Shown piece by piece: positions 55,693 to 64,000 of a DNA stretch of 64,000 nt. The DNA comes from an uncultured Erythrobacter sp. (GTDB lineage: Bacteria > Pseudomonadota > Alphaproteobacteria > Sphingomonadales > Sphingomonadaceae): positions 1 through 64,000 of the forward strand of contig CANMSD010000001.1 in the NCBI GenBank assembly GCA_947500645.1, read 5' to 3'. Position numbers and translations under genes: made by a program. Below the pieces are notes generated by a model that was given only the letters and a program-made list of their open reading frames with translations, made no database searches and was not told where the DNA came from. Every line of letters starts with the position of its first letter. Position 1 is the first letter of the stretch.

Positions 55693-56691
55693 ATGAATAC
55701 ACAGAATCTCATTAGGCCCGCGTTGGCTAACTCGCTCGGCTCGGCTCTTGCCGTGAGCTTGTTCGCAGTCGTCGCGGTCACTCCCGCAAAGGCGGCTGGC
55801 GTCGATGCCGGCACGCTGATCGAGAACACTGCAACGGCCACTTACGTGGATGGCACTGGACCGCAGACGGTGGATTCCAACACCGTCAGCGTTCGTGTTG
55901 ACGAGCTGCTCGATGTGACCGTCACCTCGCTTGATGCTGGGCCAATCGGAACAGCGACCGGCGATGAGGTTCTCACCTTCGAGATCACCAACCAAGGTAA
56001 TGGCCCTGAAGCGTTCGAGTTGACGGCAGAGCCAGCGGTTGCAGGCAACGACTTCGATACGACGGTCGATGGGATTGCGGTCGATACCAACGGTAACGGC
56101 ACTTACGACCCGGGCGTCGATCAGATTTTGACAGCGCCTGAGACTACCGCGGTGCTTGACGCTGATGAGACGCTCACGGTCTTCGTGCTGGTTACGGTGC
56201 CTGCGAGCGCGACGGACACTCAGGAAAGTGACGTTGAACTCACCGTAGAAGCGGTGACGGGTACTGGCGCACCGGGCACGAGCTTCGCCGGGCAGGGTGT
56301 GAGTGGCGGCGATGCGATTGTTGGCACCACGGGCGCCGATGCGACCGCAACCGGTTCGTTGCTCGTCGGCATCACCACGGTTGATTTGGTTAAGTCAGTT
56401 ACGATTGTTGACCCATTTGGTGGCACGAGTGCTGTACCAGGCTCGGTCGTCACATTCACGATCTCTGCCGAAGTAGTGGGCAGTGGCTCGGTAGACAATC
56501 TGATCGTCACCGACGCCTTCCCCGCCGACACGACCTACGTCGCTGGAACGCTCACGTTGGCTGGCGGCGCGCTCACTGATGCCAGTGGCGATGATGCGGG
56601 CGAAGCCACAGCAACGGGAATTTCCGTCGATCTCGGCACGGTCGCTGGCGGCACCACACAAGCAATCACATTCGATGTCACCATCGACTGA
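55693..56691 (+). CDS. secreted DUF11-like surface protein 1
   Basis: A 332-residue exported protein. Signal peptide to about residue 34 (PAKAA), then the module IENTATATY...SNTVSVRV that recurs in the other proteins of this locus, a beta-rich region, a TSP3/EF-like loop DTNGNGTYDPGVD (about 135-147), and a C-terminal DUF11-type Ig domain (about 240-332: DAFPADTTYVAGTLTL). It is poor in Lys, Cys-free and rich in Thr, Val, Asp. Weak ribosome binding site. Probably a secreted or assembled surface subunit. Confidence 0.8.
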   Translation: MNTQNLIRPALANSLGSALAVSLFAVVAVTPAKAAGVDAGTLIENTATATYVDGTGPQTVDSNTVSVRVDELLDVTVTSLDAGPIGTATGDEVLTFEITNQGNGPEAFELTAEPAVAGNDFDTTVDGIAVDTNGNGTYDPGVDQILTAPETTAVLDADETLTVFVLVTVPASATDTQESDVELTVEAVTGTGAPGTSFAGQGVSGGDAIVGTTGADATATGSLLVGITTVDLVKSVTIVDPFGGTSAVPGSVVTFTISAEVVGSGSVDNLIVTDAFPADTTYVAGTLTLAGGALTDASGDDAGEATATGISVDLGTVAGGTTQAITFDVTID

Positions 56692-56715
56692 TAATCACAA
56701 CAAGGGTCTGAAGAT

Positions 56716-57192
56716 ATGAAACTTCTTGGAAAAATTTGTGCAGCTCTGATGGTCATTGCCATCCCTGCTGCTCCTGCATTTGCGCAAGACAATGCAATCG
56801 AACTTTCAGGCGACGTCATGGCTGTGAAGAGCAGCACCGACGCCGCTGGCAACGAAACAACCGAATTGGTCGAGCCGACTGTGATCGTCCCAGGCGACCG
56901 CCTGATCTTCGGCACCGACTACACGAATTCGAGCGATGAGACGGTGACAAATTTCGTCGTCACTAATCCGCTGCCGAGCGCTGTTGCGCTCGCCGTAGAC
57001 GCCGATCCCGCGCTGATTGTGTCGGTTGACGGTGGACAGAATTGGGGCGTGCTCAGCGCGCTCACCGTGAGCAGCGAAGACGGCGCGAGCCGCTCGGCGC
57101 AGCACGCAGACGTAACACATGTTCGTTGGACACTCGCCTCGGTCGCACCGGGCGAAAGTGGCCGGCTCGAATATCCAGCAATCATTCGCTGA
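56716..57192 (+). CDS. secreted DUF11-like surface protein 2
   Basis: A 158-residue exported protein with signal peptide to about residue 23 (PAFAQ) followed by one Ig-like DUF11 domain: VIVPGDRLIFGTDYTNSSDE, TNFVVTNPLP and SGRLEYPAIIR at the end. It lacks the NTATATY module and has no anchor. Starts 24 bp after gene 1, so cotranscribed. The smallest of the set, it could be a capping or carrier subunit; that is a guess. Confidence 0.78.
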   Translation: MKLLGKICAALMVIAIPAAPAFAQDNAIELSGDVMAVKSSTDAAGNETTELVEPTVIVPGDRLIFGTDYTNSSDETVTNFVVTNPLPSAVALAVDADPALIVSVDGGQNWGVLSALTVSSEDGASRSAQHADVTHVRWTLASVAPGESGRLEYPAIIR

Positions 57193-57264
57193 GAGGCGAA
57201 GGGTAACCGCCAAGCCTTGCGGGCGGGACTTTAAGTCGTGGGGCACACGCAGAGGACTATTATA

Positions 57265-58338
57265 ATGAGACCTTCAACCCAATGGTTGGGCACTGTGAGC
57301 GCTGCGGCGCTCATTGTCATGTCCAGCACGCCAGCGATGGCTGTGGGGACGAATGCTGGTGATTCCATCACCAACAACGTTTCCGTTGCCTATCAAGTTG
57401 GCGGAGTCGATCAAACTGAAGAAACAGCATCGGATACGTTCACCGTTGACCGTAGGGTCGATGTGGTCGTTGACTTCACTGGTACCGGCAACACTTCGGT
57501 ATCTCCCGGTGAAGACAATGTCGTACTGGCGTTCGAAGTCACCAACCTTTCGAACGACACGATCGATCTCGACCTTTCGACGGCGCTGAATGCGGGTACC
57601 GCCGGAAATATCGCCAACTTCGAGATCTATATTGATGCCGATAATGACGGTGTGCTGGACGCAGCCGAGCTTGCTGCCGGCGCGGTCACCTTCCTTGATG
57701 AAGTTATCGAGGATGAGACCGTCGCAGTTCTCGTCGTTGCCGATATTGGCCTTGGTGCAGCGGATGGCGACACATTCGATGTGGTGCTGACTGCCGACGC
57801 ACACGCGGCCTCCGGTACGGCTGGTTCGCTCGGTGCTGAACTTACGTCGACCACTGGCGTCAATACCAGCGGTGTGGACACTGTCCTTGCCGATGGTGCC
57901 GGTACCACCGATAGCGCCAATGCTGGTGACTTCTCGGATATTGGAACGTACGAAGTGGCCGCTGCCGCTGTCACCGTCGCTAAGTCCAGCGCTGTCATCA
58001 GCGATCCGGTCAACGGCACGACCAACCCGAAAGCCATTCCAGGTGCAGTTATCGAATACTGCATCACCGTGGCCAACGGTTCGGGCGCAGCAACCGCAAC
58101 CAGCGTCAACGTGAACGACTTGCTGCCAGGAGACGTCACCTATGACGCGACCTTCGGCATCTTCGTTGATGGCGATGCGGCTTGCGCGAGCGGTACGCGC
58201 GGCGACAACATCGCCGTACCAACGGCTTCGTTCAGCTCGGGCACCGGCCCAAGCGGTGAAGACGAAGTCGCCGGTTCGCTTAGCGATATCGCCGCTGGCG
58301 TAACCCGCTCGCTCTACTTCCGCGTCGAAATCGACTGA
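57265..58338 (+). CDS. secreted DUF11-like surface protein 3 with EF-hand loop
   Basis: A 357-residue exported protein. Signal peptide to about residue 27 (PAMAV), then the shared module ITNNVSVAYQV...SDTFTVDR, a region containing the textbook calcium loop DADNDGVLDAAE (nucleotides 57634-57669, residues 124-135), and a C-terminal DUF11-like Ig domain (about 245-357) with two Cys (about 276 and 312) that could form a disulfide. ATG 57265 has AGAGGA 8 nt upstream. Ends 18 bp before the giant gene. Confidence 0.82.
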   Translation: MRPSTQWLGTVSAAALIVMSSTPAMAVGTNAGDSITNNVSVAYQVGGVDQTEETASDTFTVDRRVDVVVDFTGTGNTSVSPGEDNVVLAFEVTNLSNDTIDLDLSTALNAGTAGNIANFEIYIDADNDGVLDAAELAAGAVTFLDEVIEDETVAVLVVADIGLGAADGDTFDVVLTADAHAASGTAGSLGAELTSTTGVNTSGVDTVLADGAGTTDSANAGDFSDIGTYEVAAAAVTVAKSSAVISDPVNGTTNPKAIPGAVIEYCITVANGSGAATATSVNVNDLLPGDVTYDATFGIFVDGDAACASGTRGDNIAVPTASFSSGTGPSGEDEVAGSLSDIAAGVTRSLYFRVEID

Positions 58339-58356
58339 TCGACGGGAAATAGAACT

Positions 58357-61300
58357 TTGCGTGTAGCTCTCTCTCCGAGACGCTGGGCAGTAGCACTCAT
58401 TTTGGTGCTGCTGCCCTTCGTCGTGCTCGGAGAGGGAGCACGCGCGCAGTCTGCCCCGACCACTACGATTACCAATATCGCAGAGGCTACCTGGCAGTTC
58501 GATGGCAATTCGGCGAGCACCAGCTCGAACGAGGTGACCATCGAAGTTTCCGAAATCCCGCCTGAAATCCGGGCTTTCCGGCCTTCGCCGGCGGGTAATG
58601 TGCAGCTTTCGTTCCAAGCACCGCTTTGCCGTGTGCCGGGCCAAAGCTCGCAAGCAATTGGCCCAACCAATCAGTCAAACTTGCAAGTGAGCGGTGTGGA
58701 GCCGACCACTGTGCTGCGTCCGGGCCAAAACCTGCTGTTTGAAGTAACTGCAGCGGGTGCAAACATCGATTCTGGTGCGATTGATGCGCTGGAAGTCGTG
58801 ATAACCACCAGTTCTGGCGACAGAGAGACCGAAACAATCTTCGAAACGGGCCCCGATACCGGCGTTTTCGTGGGTCAGATCCCGACTGTGCGTGCGCCAC
58901 CAGCGCCAGTGCAGTTCGATTGCCGCCTCAGCATTGCTGATGGTGAGATGATCGAGATCGCTGCAAGCCTTGTCGGGCAGAGCGACATTATTGTTCAGAC
59001 CGATGTCGAGGTTCTGGCTGATCCATTCGGGGTGGTGTTTGACAGCGAAACAGGCGAGCCAGTTGATGGCGCGGTTGTAACGTTGGTCGATGATGCGACA
59101 GGTCTGCCAGCCACCGTATTTGCTGAGGATGGGGTAACCTCTTGGCCTTCAACGGTAATATCTGGCCAACCAATCACTGACGGCGCTGGAAATGTCGTTC
59201 CAATGGCACCGGGTGAGTTCTGGTTCCCGCTAACATCCCTCGGCCGTTACCGGCTCGTGATTGAGCCACCAGATCCTTATACGGCACCATCCGTGGTCTC
59301 GCCGGACCAGTTAGCTAACCTAATTCGGCCTGACGGACGACCTTTTGTTATCCAAAATGGTTCGTTTGGCGGTTCGTTTGAACTGGTTGATCCTACTCCG
59401 GTTCAAATCGACATCCCGCTCGATCGGCCAAGTCTGGAGATAGGACTAACCAAAACGGCTTCTCGCCAGCGTGTGCAGCCGGGCGACGTGGTGTTCTACA
59501 CCGTTACGGCCAGCAATGCTGATCCTTCGCGCGTAAAGCGCGAGGTTGTGCTGACAGACACGCCTTCACGCTGGCTCAGGCTGCGCCCGGACAGCATACG
59601 TATCGACGGTGCCGAAGACCCCGATGCTGTCACAATTGCGCCTGACGGCAGCGTGCTATCGATTGCGCTCGGCGATCTCGCTGGCGGTGCTTCGCGGCGG
59701 GTAACTTATGCCATGGTGGTGCGCGCTGACGCGCCTCCAGGCCGCGCGCTAAACCGCGCAGAGACAATCGACTCGCTCGGGCGCACGGCGAGAGCTGAAG
59801 CGCCAGTCGATATCGAGCGCGACGGCATCGCCGATCGCATGACGATTATTGGCCGGATCACCGCTGGACCGTGCTCACTGCGCGAGCCACGCCGCGGCAT
59901 CCCGGGCGTGCGGGTGATGCTGGAGGATGGTAGCTTCGCCATTACCGACGCTGACGGGCGCTATCACTTTGAGGGAGTCGTGCCCGGTACTCATGTGGTG
60001 CAGGCATCTCGTATGACGCTTCCCGAGGGCGCAAAGTTCGTCGATTGCCATCGCTCCAGCCGCAATGCTGGCAGCGCGAATTCACGCTTCGTGATCGGCC
60101 AGGGCGGCAGCCTGATGGTTGTAGATTTCCACGCAGTTGTGCCCGAAGGCGCGCTGCCGGAAGTCGCTCCGCTGGCCGAAACCACACCCGACGGCTCGAT
60201 CGCTCGCAAGATCGATACGCTTGCTGAGGCAGGGCGTGCACAGGGGCGCGCAAATGTGCCTCAGCCGCTCCCGGGCGCTCCTCAGCCGCTCCCAGGCGCT
60301 CCTCAGCCTCTGACTCGAGCTGCTACAGCGTCCACTATCGCGCAGTCTGTAGAAGGTGAGGCCGAGGCCGATGCGCCTGCGTTGTCGCCAGCGACCGACT
60401 GGATCGCGCTGGGTGACGGCCCTGATGGATGGCTGACGCCCGAGGTCGGACACAATCCGCGTGCCCCGGCCATTCGCGTGGCTATTCGTCACCGCAAAGG
60501 GCAGAAGATTACCTTGCGCGTCGATGGTGAACCGGTTGCGGCGCTAGCCTTCGATGGCACGAAGAAGCCGCAACGCGGCAAGTTCGCAGTGTCCACCTGG
60601 CGCGGAATACCGCTGACGGGGGAGCGTACCGTTCTGGAAGCAGACATCATCAACTCGTTTGGCGAGGTCAACGAGACGATCACGCGCGAAGTCTTCTTCA
60701 CCACCACGCCCGCGAAGGTCGAGCTTGTCACCGATCAGTCGAACCTGATCGCCGATGGCCGCACGCGGCCAGTGGTTGCCGTGCGTGTGCTAGACCGTAA
60801 CAACCGCCCACTGCGCGAAGGGGTATCGGGTGATTTCATGCTCAACGCGCCGTATGAGAGCGCCGAGCAAATCGACCGACAGCAGCTCAACCAGCTGACC
60901 GGCCTCGCGCCAAGCTCAGCGCGCTGGGTTGTCGAAGGCAGCGACGGCATCGCGCGTATCGAACTCGCGCCGACTATGGTGTCTGGCTCGCTGCGGCTCG
61001 ATTTCCGGTTCGACGATGGCGACATCGTCCGCAATCAGGAGCTTGAGGCCTGGATTGAACCAGGCGATATCGAATGGACCATCATCGGCCTCGCAGAAGG
61101 CACAGTGGGTGCGAAGAGCGTCGCCGACAATATGGAGCGCGCAGGCCGCTTCGACAGCGATCTTGGCGACGATGCCCGCGTCGCACTCTATGCCAAGGGC
61201 AGGGTGCTCGGCCGCTATCTGCTGACGCTGGCCTATGACAGCGCCAAGCAGCGCGAGGACCAGCGTGTGCTCGGCACAATCGATCCGCAGGCTTACTACA

Positions 61301-63594
61301 CCGTGTTCGCCGATGGCTCGAGCCGACGCTTTGACGCCGCCAGCCGCGAGAAGCTCTATGTCCGGATCGAGAGTTCGACATTCTACGCGCTCTATGGCGA
61401 CTTCGAGACCGGCTTCGACCAGACGCAGCTGGCACGTTACAACCGCACCGCAACGGGTGTGAAGGGCGAGGCACGCTTGGGGCAGGTGAAGGCGCAGGGC
61501 TTTGCCGCCGTGATATCAACCCGTCTGCGCCGTGACGAGATCCAGGGGCAGGGGATTAGCGGCCCTTATCGCCTCTCGAACCGCGCAATCCTGGCAAACA
61601 GCGAACGCGTCTCACTTGAAGTACGTGATAGGTTTCGCTCTGAACTTATTGTTTCAAAGAGAGAATTAGTTAGATTTATCGATTATGACGTCGATCTTCT
61701 CTCGGGCACTATCACCTTCGCTGAGCCTGTTCTCAGTCGTGACTTCAACCTCAACCCTCAGTTCATCGTGATTGAATATGAGGTCGATGGTTTCGGGAAC
61801 GGCGAATTCAACGCCGGCCTGCGGGTCGACTGGACCAGCAAGGACGGTAACATCCGGATCGGCGCGAGCGGGATTACCGACAAGGGCGATGGCGCGCGTA
61901 CCAATCTCGGTGCGGTTGATGTTCGCGCTCGTCTTGGCGAGAATACGGAGATCCGCGCTGAGCTGGGCCTCAGCCGCTCCGAAGGCGAGACTGCCAACGG
62001 TTGGCTCGTTGAGGCGCAGCACCAGACCGGCAAGCTCGACGTGCTCGCCTACGCTCGTTCGCTGGACAGCGAGTATGGGGTGGGACAACAAAACGGCTCC
62101 GAGCAGGGGCGCCGCAAGTTCGGCGTCGATGCTCGCGTCCTTCTGACCGAAGAGCTCAATCTGGTCGGTAGCGTTTGGCAGGATAACAGCCTGACCGACG
62201 ACAGTCGCCGCCGCGCGGCGCAGCTTCAGTTGGGATACACCACGCAGAACACCGACTTCAATCTGGGCATCGCGCACTTCAACGATCGACTGACAGATGG
62301 CACGCGCAATAAGTCGACCGTGCTTGAAGGCGGTGTGACGCAGCGACTGCTCGACAACCGACTTGAGTTAAGTGCAAGTAGCAGCATTGCGCTCGATGAT
62401 ACTGAAAGTATTGATCTTCCTGCTCGACATCGCTTCGGCGCTCGCTATTCCATCACTGATGATGTCCGTCTGGTAGGCCTCTATGAGATTGCCGATGGTG
62501 ACAACATTGACGCGCGGACTGTGCGTGGCGGTATTGAAGTGACGCCATGGCAGGGCGGCAAGGTCGTCACCACCCTCGGCCAGCAGGACATTGGCGAGTT
62601 CGGCAATCGTAGTTTCGCGGCCTTTGGTTTGTCGCAGTCGCTACAGGTTAGTCCTGAACTCACTCTGGATGCGACCATCGATGGCAGCCGGACCTTGAAT
62701 GGATCGCCCGATGTGAGCGATCTGGTCAACCCAGCTCAACCAGCGGCGAGTGGCGGACAGCTAACGGGCAATTCGCAGTTTGAAGACTTCACCGCGCTTA
62801 CGATCGGTGCCGCCTGGCGCAAGGATCGCTGGAGCGCGACGGCTCGCGGTGAATATCGTGACGGCGAGTTTGCCGAACGTAAGGGCGTGACCGCTGGAGC
62901 GATCCGTCAGCTGGGTGAAGGCAGCTTGGTCGGTTCCGGCGCGACATGGACCGAAGCGACGGCAGAAAACGGCGCAACCACGGAAATCTTCGATGCGAGC
63001 CTTGCATTCGCACATCGTCCGGGCGCGTCCGAAATCGCCATGTTGGGTAAGCTGGAATATCGCAGCGACACCGTGACAAACGCGATTGCTGGCGAAGCAG
63101 GAGCCGCCGGACGCACGGCGCTCACCGTAAACGGCGACGCGCGCTCCCGCCGCCTGATCGCCAGCGTTTCGACCAATTGGTCGCCGAGCGAGTGGGATCG
63201 CGACGAGAACGACAACCTGTTCCAGCGCCGCAATGACGAATTCTCTCTCTTTGTCGCCGGACGCTACAATCTCGATAGGTTCGAAGACACTGAATTCTCC
63301 GGGACAAGTCTGCTCGCAGGGCTTGATGCGCGGGTCGGAATCGGCGAGCGCTTCGAGATCGGCGCGACCGGCACGGTGCGCACAAACCTGGAAGACAATG
63401 TCACGAGCTTCTCTTACGGCCCGCAAATCGGATTTGTCCCTGCAAAGGGCATGCTGTTGACCGTGGGCTACAACATCGAGGGTTTCCGCGACGAGGATTT
63501 CTCGGCCGCTCGCAACACCGATAAGGGTGTGTTCGCGGCGGTTCGCGTGAAGTTCGACACCGACACGTTCAGCTTCCTGGGGCTGGGCCGATGA
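58357..63594 (+). CDS. giant secreted protein with DUF11/CNA-B/invasin-like modules and a C-terminal beta-barrel-like region
   Basis: A 1745-residue exported protein, start TTG 58357 behind GGGAA. Order: signal peptide (to about 31), the locus-specific ITNIAEATW module, an Ig/carboxypeptidase-regulatory-like region (about 215-350), DUF11 domain (about 363-480: LTKTASRQRVQPGDVVFY), CNA-B/SdrD-like fold (about 498-590: VRVMLEDGSFAITDADGRY), three Pro-rich heptapeptides (634-654), Big_1/invasin-like Ig (about 785-890), and about 830 residues of amphipathic strands suggesting a large outer membrane barrel or usher-like pore. Function unknown. It is cotranscribed with the small DUF11 genes and overlaps the next gene by ATGA. 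Confidence 0.82.
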   Translation: MRVALSPRRWAVALILVLLPFVVLGEGARAQSAPTTTITNIAEATWQFDGNSASTSSNEVTIEVSEIPPEIRAFRPSPAGNVQLSFQAPLCRVPGQSSQAIGPTNQSNLQVSGVEPTTVLRPGQNLLFEVTAAGANIDSGAIDALEVVITTSSGDRETETIFETGPDTGVFVGQIPTVRAPPAPVQFDCRLSIADGEMIEIAASLVGQSDIIVQTDVEVLADPFGVVFDSETGEPVDGAVVTLVDDATGLPATVFAEDGVTSWPSTVISGQPITDGAGNVVPMAPGEFWFPLTSLGRYRLVIEPPDPYTAPSVVSPDQLANLIRPDGRPFVIQNGSFGGSFELVDPTPVQIDIPLDRPSLEIGLTKTASRQRVQPGDVVFYTVTASNADPSRVKREVVLTDTPSRWLRLRPDSIRIDGAEDPDAVTIAPDGSVLSIALGDLAGGASRRVTYAMVVRADAPPGRALNRAETIDSLGRTARAEAPVDIERDGIADRMTIIGRITAGPCSLREPRRGIPGVRVMLEDGSFAITDADGRYHFEGVVPGTHVVQASRMTLPEGAKFVDCHRSSRNAGSANSRFVIGQGGSLMVVDFHAVVPEGALPEVAPLAETTPDGSIARKIDTLAEAGRAQGRANVPQPLPGAPQPLPGAPQPLTRAATASTIAQSVEGEAEADAPALSPATDWIALGDGPDGWLTPEVGHNPRAPAIRVAIRHRKGQKITLRVDGEPVAALAFDGTKKPQRGKFAVSTWRGIPLTGERTVLEADIINSFGEVNETITREVFFTTTPAKVELVTDQSNLIADGRTRPVVAVRVLDRNNRPLREGVSGDFMLNAPYESAEQIDRQQLNQLTGLAPSSARWVVEGSDGIARIELAPTMVSGSLRLDFRFDDGDIVRNQELEAWIEPGDIEWTIIGLAEGTVGAKSVADNMERAGRFDSDLGDDARVALYAKGRVLGRYLLTLAYDSAKQREDQRVLGTIDPQAYYTVFADGSSRRFDAASREKLYVRIESSTFYALYGDFETGFDQTQLARYNRTATGVKGEARLGQVKAQGFAAVISTRLRRDEIQGQGISGPYRLSNRAILANSERVSLEVRDRFRSELIVSKRELVRFIDYDVDLLSGTITFAEPVLSRDFNLNPQFIVIEYEVDGFGNGEFNAGLRVDWTSKDGNIRIGASGITDKGDGARTNLGAVDVRARLGENTEIRAELGLSRSEGETANGWLVEAQHQTGKLDVLAYARSLDSEYGVGQQNGSEQGRRKFGVDARVLLTEELNLVGSVWQDNSLTDDSRRRAAQLQLGYTTQNTDFNLGIAHFNDRLTDGTRNKSTVLEGGVTQRLLDNRLELSASSSIALDDTESIDLPARHRFGARYSITDDVRLVGLYEIADGDNIDARTVRGGIEVTPWQGGKVVTTLGQQDIGEFGNRSFAAFGLSQSLQVSPELTLDATIDGSRTLNGSPDVSDLVNPAQPAASGGQLTGNSQFEDFTALTIGAAWRKDRWSATARGEYRDGEFAERKGVTAGAIRQLGEGSLVGSGATWTEATAENGATTEIFDASLAFAHRPGASEIAMLGKLEYRSDTVTNAIAGEAGAAGRTALTVNGDARSRRLIASVSTNWSPSEWDRDENDNLFQRRNDEFSLFVAGRYNLDRFEDTEFSGTSLLAGLDARVGIGERFEIGATGTVRTNLEDNVTSFSYGPQIGFVPAKGMLLTVGYNIEGFRDEDFSAARNTDKGVFAAVRVKFDTDTFSFLGLGR
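60259..60321 (+). repeat. three 21-bp repeats encoding a Pro-rich hinge
   Basis: Units at 60259, 60280 and 60301 encode PQPLPGA, PQPLPGA and PQPLTRA between the Ig-like modules and the invasin-like part of the giant protein. The first two units differ at one base, indicating recent duplication. Confidence 0.9.
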
Positions 63595-64000
63595 GCAGTA
63601 TCGCCAAGTTGAACGCCCGAGTGGCCAGTATTGCAGTGGTGATGCTCGCCGCGTGTGCGCTGCTCTTTCCGCAAGTCGCGCTGGCTCAGGCTACGGTCGA
63701 TTGGACCAATTTGGGCAAGGCCAACTTCGAGGAAATCAACGACGGCGATAGCGTTGCTAGCGGAGCGAACAGCGTCACGATCAATACGCAAGTCGTACTT
63801 GATGGTGATGCCAATGACGCTGACTTTGGACAGTTCTATTCAACGGGTCCTTTGTCATATTTCACCGGACAAATCAGTAGTTTCACGGGCGTTCTTCTCT
63901 ACGATACTGACTCCTCGATCTTTGATGAAGGTGACTATTTCGAGAGCACCTACACCTTTGCAAGTGCCGTAGACGGTCTTGAATTCACGCTGGGACATGT
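63591..64000 (+). CDS. secreted protein at the end of the DUF11 locus (partial)
   Basis: ATG 63591 overlaps the stop of the giant gene (ATGA) and the frame stays open to the window edge (136 residues seen). A signal peptide ends near residue 32 (VALAQA). The visible mature part is acidic and beta-rich, with Asp/Asn clusters (LDGDANDADFG) and no Cys. No family recognised; the tight coupling indicates it works with the giant protein. Confidence 0.8.
   Translation, partial: MSSIAKLNARVASIAVVMLAACALLFPQVALAQATVDWTNLGKANFEEINDGDSVASGANSVTINTQVVLDGDANDADFGQFYSTGPLSYFTGQISSFTGVLLYDTDSSIFDEGDYFESTYTFASAVDGLEFTLGH

Noticed and set aside
57274-58653. Long minus-strand open frame across the DUF11 region
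   Set aside because: Shadow of the plus-strand genes; composition is Arg/Ser/Gly-rich with no signal peptide or motif.
60259-60321. Repeats considered as a mobile element or CRISPR-like array
   Set aside because: Units are 21 bp, contiguous, in frame, and encode a Pro-rich hinge; no spacers.

Overview
The window looks like chromosomal DNA of a high-GC alphaproteobacterium, most likely a sphingomonad of the Erythrobacter/Qipengyuania type (Sphingomonadales, Erythrobacteraceae). This rests on gene content and order (rpsB-tsf-pyrH-frr-uppS-cdsA-dxr-rseP-bamA-skp-fabZ-rpmE; ccmCDEFGHI; acpP-fabF-mltG), on alphaproteobacterial regulatory motifs (GTTC-N7-GTTC LexA boxes, TTAA-N7-TTAAC CtrA site), and on protein features recalled from related genomes. 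No search was run, so the genus is an inference. No phage, insertion sequence, rRNA operon or CRISPR array was seen.

Layout. 1-189 is the tail of a probable YadA-type trimeric adhesin. 313-4307 holds a KAS III enzyme, a PAP2-type membrane protein and the psd-pssA phosphatidylethanolamine operon. 4240-4614 is a small one-TM protein gene behind two perfect LexA boxes. 4830-17058 is the long translation, isoprenoid and envelope cluster, interrupted once by an inverted metallophosphoesterase gene; lpxD, lpxA and lpxB do not appear between skp/fabZ and rpmE. 17128-18616 (minus) holds a MOSC protein, a DksA-like zinc finger protein and a 2OG-Fe(II) oxygenase. tRNA-His, a Leu/Glu-type dehydrogenase, ccmC-D-E-F-G-H-I and kup follow. 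27256-29735 is a probable accessory insert (NTF2-like lipoprotein and alpha/beta hydrolase).

29736-33335 (minus) is a tightly overlapped dapF-mtaB-ftsY-ispZ operon. Next come a GGDEF/EAL protein, an EVE protein, a TPP-dependent enzyme, a tiny membrane protein directly behind a CtrA site, an LplT-like MFS protein, pgsA, a lower-GC orphan hydrolase-like protein, oxyR, rnd and aspS. 45286-47841 contains a DUF2383 protein behind an EcfG-like promoter, a secreted TPR protein and a Tat lipoprotein. 47950-51159 is acpP-fabF-mltG plus a 2H phosphoesterase, followed by a CAT-anticodon tRNA, a DEAD-box helicase, a DUF202 protein and a DUF4403 protein.

The right end (55693 to beyond 64000) is the least explained part. 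It is a five-gene same-strand locus of three small secreted DUF11-like proteins, a 1745-residue secreted protein with Ig-like modules and a predicted long C-terminal beta-rich/barrel region, and a further secreted protein overlapping it by ATGA. This is the best candidate for an undescribed surface system. The LexA-boxed small membrane protein is the best candidate for an undescribed SOS effector.
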